Shown one piece after another: positions 15,795 through 16,686 of a stretch of DNA of 16,686 nucleotides (positions are counted from its first letter, which is position 1; every line of letters begins with the position of its first letter). Below the pieces are notes generated by a model that worked only from the letters and a program-made list of their open reading frames with translations, ran no database searches and was not told the DNA's origin. The stretch comes from Actinomycetes bacterium (GTDB lineage Bacteria > Actinomycetota > Actinomycetes > Mycobacteriales > Mycobacteriaceae): positions 1 to 16,686 of the forward strand of contig JAEZKH010000142.1 of the NCBI GenBank assembly GCA_023415515.1, in the 5' to 3' direction. A program made the position numbers and the translations under genes.

Positions 15795-16402
15795 AGCCCG
15801 CCGGCTTCACCGAGATCGTCGATGTCGGGGTCGCCAAGGTCGTCGAATGGGTCTACGGCCCCCTGATCGAAAAGACCGCCACCGCCGCCATCGGGCGGCG
15901 GTGCGGGCACATCGATGAATGGCCAAAAGCCTAGTAGCTCAGGGCTATTAGCTGGAACAAGTCGCCGACTGTCTTGACTTGCATACTTGGTTGGGCATGT
16001 CCACAGAGTCATGCCCTTGCGGTTGAATTTATAGGCGAGCAAGTTGGGAAATCCTGCCACCGGTCGCGGTGTCGTGACGACAAACAGTGACAGCTGGCGG
16101 TCACCATTCTTGGCTTCATCGATATCGACCATGGTGCGGCTGCGAATCAAGTAGCTCTCCCGGGTGTCACGGTCGGTGACTTGCACCCGGCCAGCCTCGG
16201 AGTAGCCGGCGTGTAAGACGTAGCGATCGGACCGATCGACGTTCGCCTGGATGATCGAGCGGAAGGTATGCACCTTCAGCATCTGCGTCGGGGGATAGTC
16301 CCACTCGGCAGTGAAGCTCCTGGCCGCTGCTGACGCGCTGGTATAGGACGAAACGAGAATCTTCGCGAACGGGTCGATCAGTTCGTCGGCGCTTGGGTCC
16401 AC
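15791..16402 (-). CDS. Unrecognised 203-aa protein, partner of the XRE-peptidase
   Basis: I do not recognise this protein. It is first in a two-gene operon and overlaps the XRE-peptidase start by 4 bases. Residues 1 to about 160 look like a globular, soluble fold of mixed strands and helices (MLKVHTFRSIIQANVD, RYVLHAGYSEAGRVQVTDRD, ESYLIRSRTMVDID, RQLSLFVVTTPRP, NLLAYKFNRKGMTLW). No signal peptide or membrane segment is seen. The last about 40 residues form a flexible tail: PAPPPDGGGGG, then an acidic Asp/Gly/Leu-rich run ending DIDDLGEAGGL. The start is GTG without a ribosome binding site, but a TANNNT element lies 8 bases upstream, consistent with a leaderless message. Position suggests a toxin, antitoxin or peptidase substrate; the sequence alone does not decide. 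Confidence 0.75.
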   Translation of the reverse strand: MDPSADELIDPFAKILVSSYTSASAAARSFTAEWDYPPTQMLKVHTFRSIIQANVDRSDRYVLHAGYSEAGRVQVTDRDTRESYLIRSRTMVDIDEAKNGDRQLSLFVVTTPRPVAGFPNLLAYKFNRKGMTLWTCPTKYASQDSRRLVPANSPELLGFWPFIDVPAPPPDGGGGGLFDQGAVDPFDDLGDPDIDDLGEAGGL

Positions 16403-16410
16403 GACACCAG

Positions 16411-16448
16411 ATGCTACATAGCATGTAGAAATTCAACAGGAAATGTAG
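16411..16448 (-). promoter_or_regulatory. Nested palindromes and half-site: candidate XRE operator over the operon promoter
   Basis: CTACAT-AGC-ATGTAG (16414-16428) is a perfect 6+6 inverted repeat. It overlaps a second one, ATGCTA-CA-TAGCAT (16411-16424). A third half-site ATGTAG lies at 16443-16448, exactly 20 bases from the ATGTAG at 16423, about two helical turns. On the minus strand TAGCAT (16416-16411) also matches the TANNNT -10 pattern and ends 8 bases before the GTG start of the 203-aa gene. This is what one expects of an operator through which the XRE protein represses its own operon. Confidence 0.55.
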
Positions 16449-16493
16449 TAGACGGCGTGTCACTTCAGGGCCCCACTATCGGGCTGGCGTCCA

Positions 16494-16595
16494 TTACAAA
16501 CCGTCCAGCGACGAAGCATAGATCGCCGACGAGCTACCGGTCATCACGTTGGCCTTGCTGAGATTAATCGGCGCGTGTGTCCTGATCGCCTCCAT
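16494..16595 (-). CDS. Possible 33-aa small ORF upstream of the XRE-peptidase operon
   Basis: On the minus strand an ATG preceded by GGGGAG with a 5-base gap opens a 33-residue frame beginning MEAIRTHAPINLSKANVMTG and ending SLDGL. It is the best ribosome binding site in this end of the window, and the peptide composition is not obviously noise, but no family is recognised. It ends 91 bases before the 203-aa gene, with the palindromic operator in between. It could be a remnant of a larger gene. Confidence 0.25.
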   Translation of the reverse strand: MEAIRTHAPINLSKANVMTGSSSAIYASSLDGL

Positions 16596-16645
16596 ATGTG
16601 CTCCCCGGCCGGCGCAACGGCGAGCGACAGCCTATTGTCGGAACC

Positions 16646-16686
16646 ATGAAAGCTCAACGGGCCGTACCGAAGTCGCTATACACCAG
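16646..16686 (+). CDS. Possible start of a gene running off the right edge
   Basis: An ATG opens a frame (MKAQRAVPKSLYT) that is still open at the last base. TATTGT, a -10-like TANNNT, lies 8 bases upstream at 16633-16638, so the message would be almost leaderless. Only 13 codons are visible, too few to name a product. Confidence 0.3.
   Translation, partial: MKAQRAVPKSLYT

Noticed and set aside
3721..16686. Second copy of the tRNA-Leu 3' end as an attachment site
   Set aside because: Scanning for the T-arm and CGCCCACCA found no second copy in the window; it may lie further right.
10200..16686. LexA/SOS box upstream of the defence genes
   Set aside because: TCGAAC occurs several times but never with a matching GTTCGA four bases later.
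1..16686. CRISPR array or insertion sequence
   Set aside because: No regularly spaced repeats outside the FhaA linker and no transposase motif or terminal inverted repeats were seen.

Overview
The window looks like a chromosome segment from a mycobacterium (Mycobacterium/Mycolicibacterium group). The left end is high in GC and carries the conserved order pstP-fhaB-fhaA (all minus strand) followed by a tRNA-Leu(CAG), the arrangement at the Rv0018c-Rv0020c/leuT locus of M. tuberculosis. Recognition is by protein motif and remembered family sequence, so the species is not resolved.

Layout. Positions 1-3432 are core genes: the Ser/Thr phosphatase PstP (cut by the window edge) and the two forkhead-associated proteins FhaB and FhaA, which act in phospho-signalling around cell-wall synthesis and division. 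Positions 3658-3743 encode tRNA-Leu(CAG), followed by a strong hairpin terminator. Everything from about 3811 to the right edge looks like an accessory island placed at the 3' side of that tRNA. No integrase and no second copy of the tRNA end was found, so the far boundary is probably outside the window.

The island carries genome-defence genes in blocks. Block 1 (4151-10223) is a complete type I restriction-modification operon, hsdM-hsdS-hsdR, tightly packed with overlapping start/stop codons or a 2-base gap. Block 2 (10323-13615) is an OLD-type ATPase/TOPRIM nuclease overlapping a UvrD-like helicase, the gene pair that defines Gabija. A DUF4365 protein (predicted PD-(D/E)XK-like nuclease) follows 46 bases later on the same strand and may be a third member. 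Block 3 (14820-16402, minus strand, convergent) is a two-gene operon: an unrecognised 203-aa protein, then an XRE-type DNA-binding domain fused to an ImmA/IrrE-type HExxH metallopeptidase. Nested palindromes sit just upstream of this operon over a -10-like element, as expected for self-regulation.

How they may work together: HsdMSR would mark self DNA and cut unmodified DNA. The Gabija pair would sense nucleotide depletion or DNA ends and nick DNA. The XRE-peptidase pair resembles toxin-antitoxin or phage-repressor/antirepressor modules. The least explained parts are the DUF4365 gene behind Gabija and the XRE-peptidase operon with its unknown partner.
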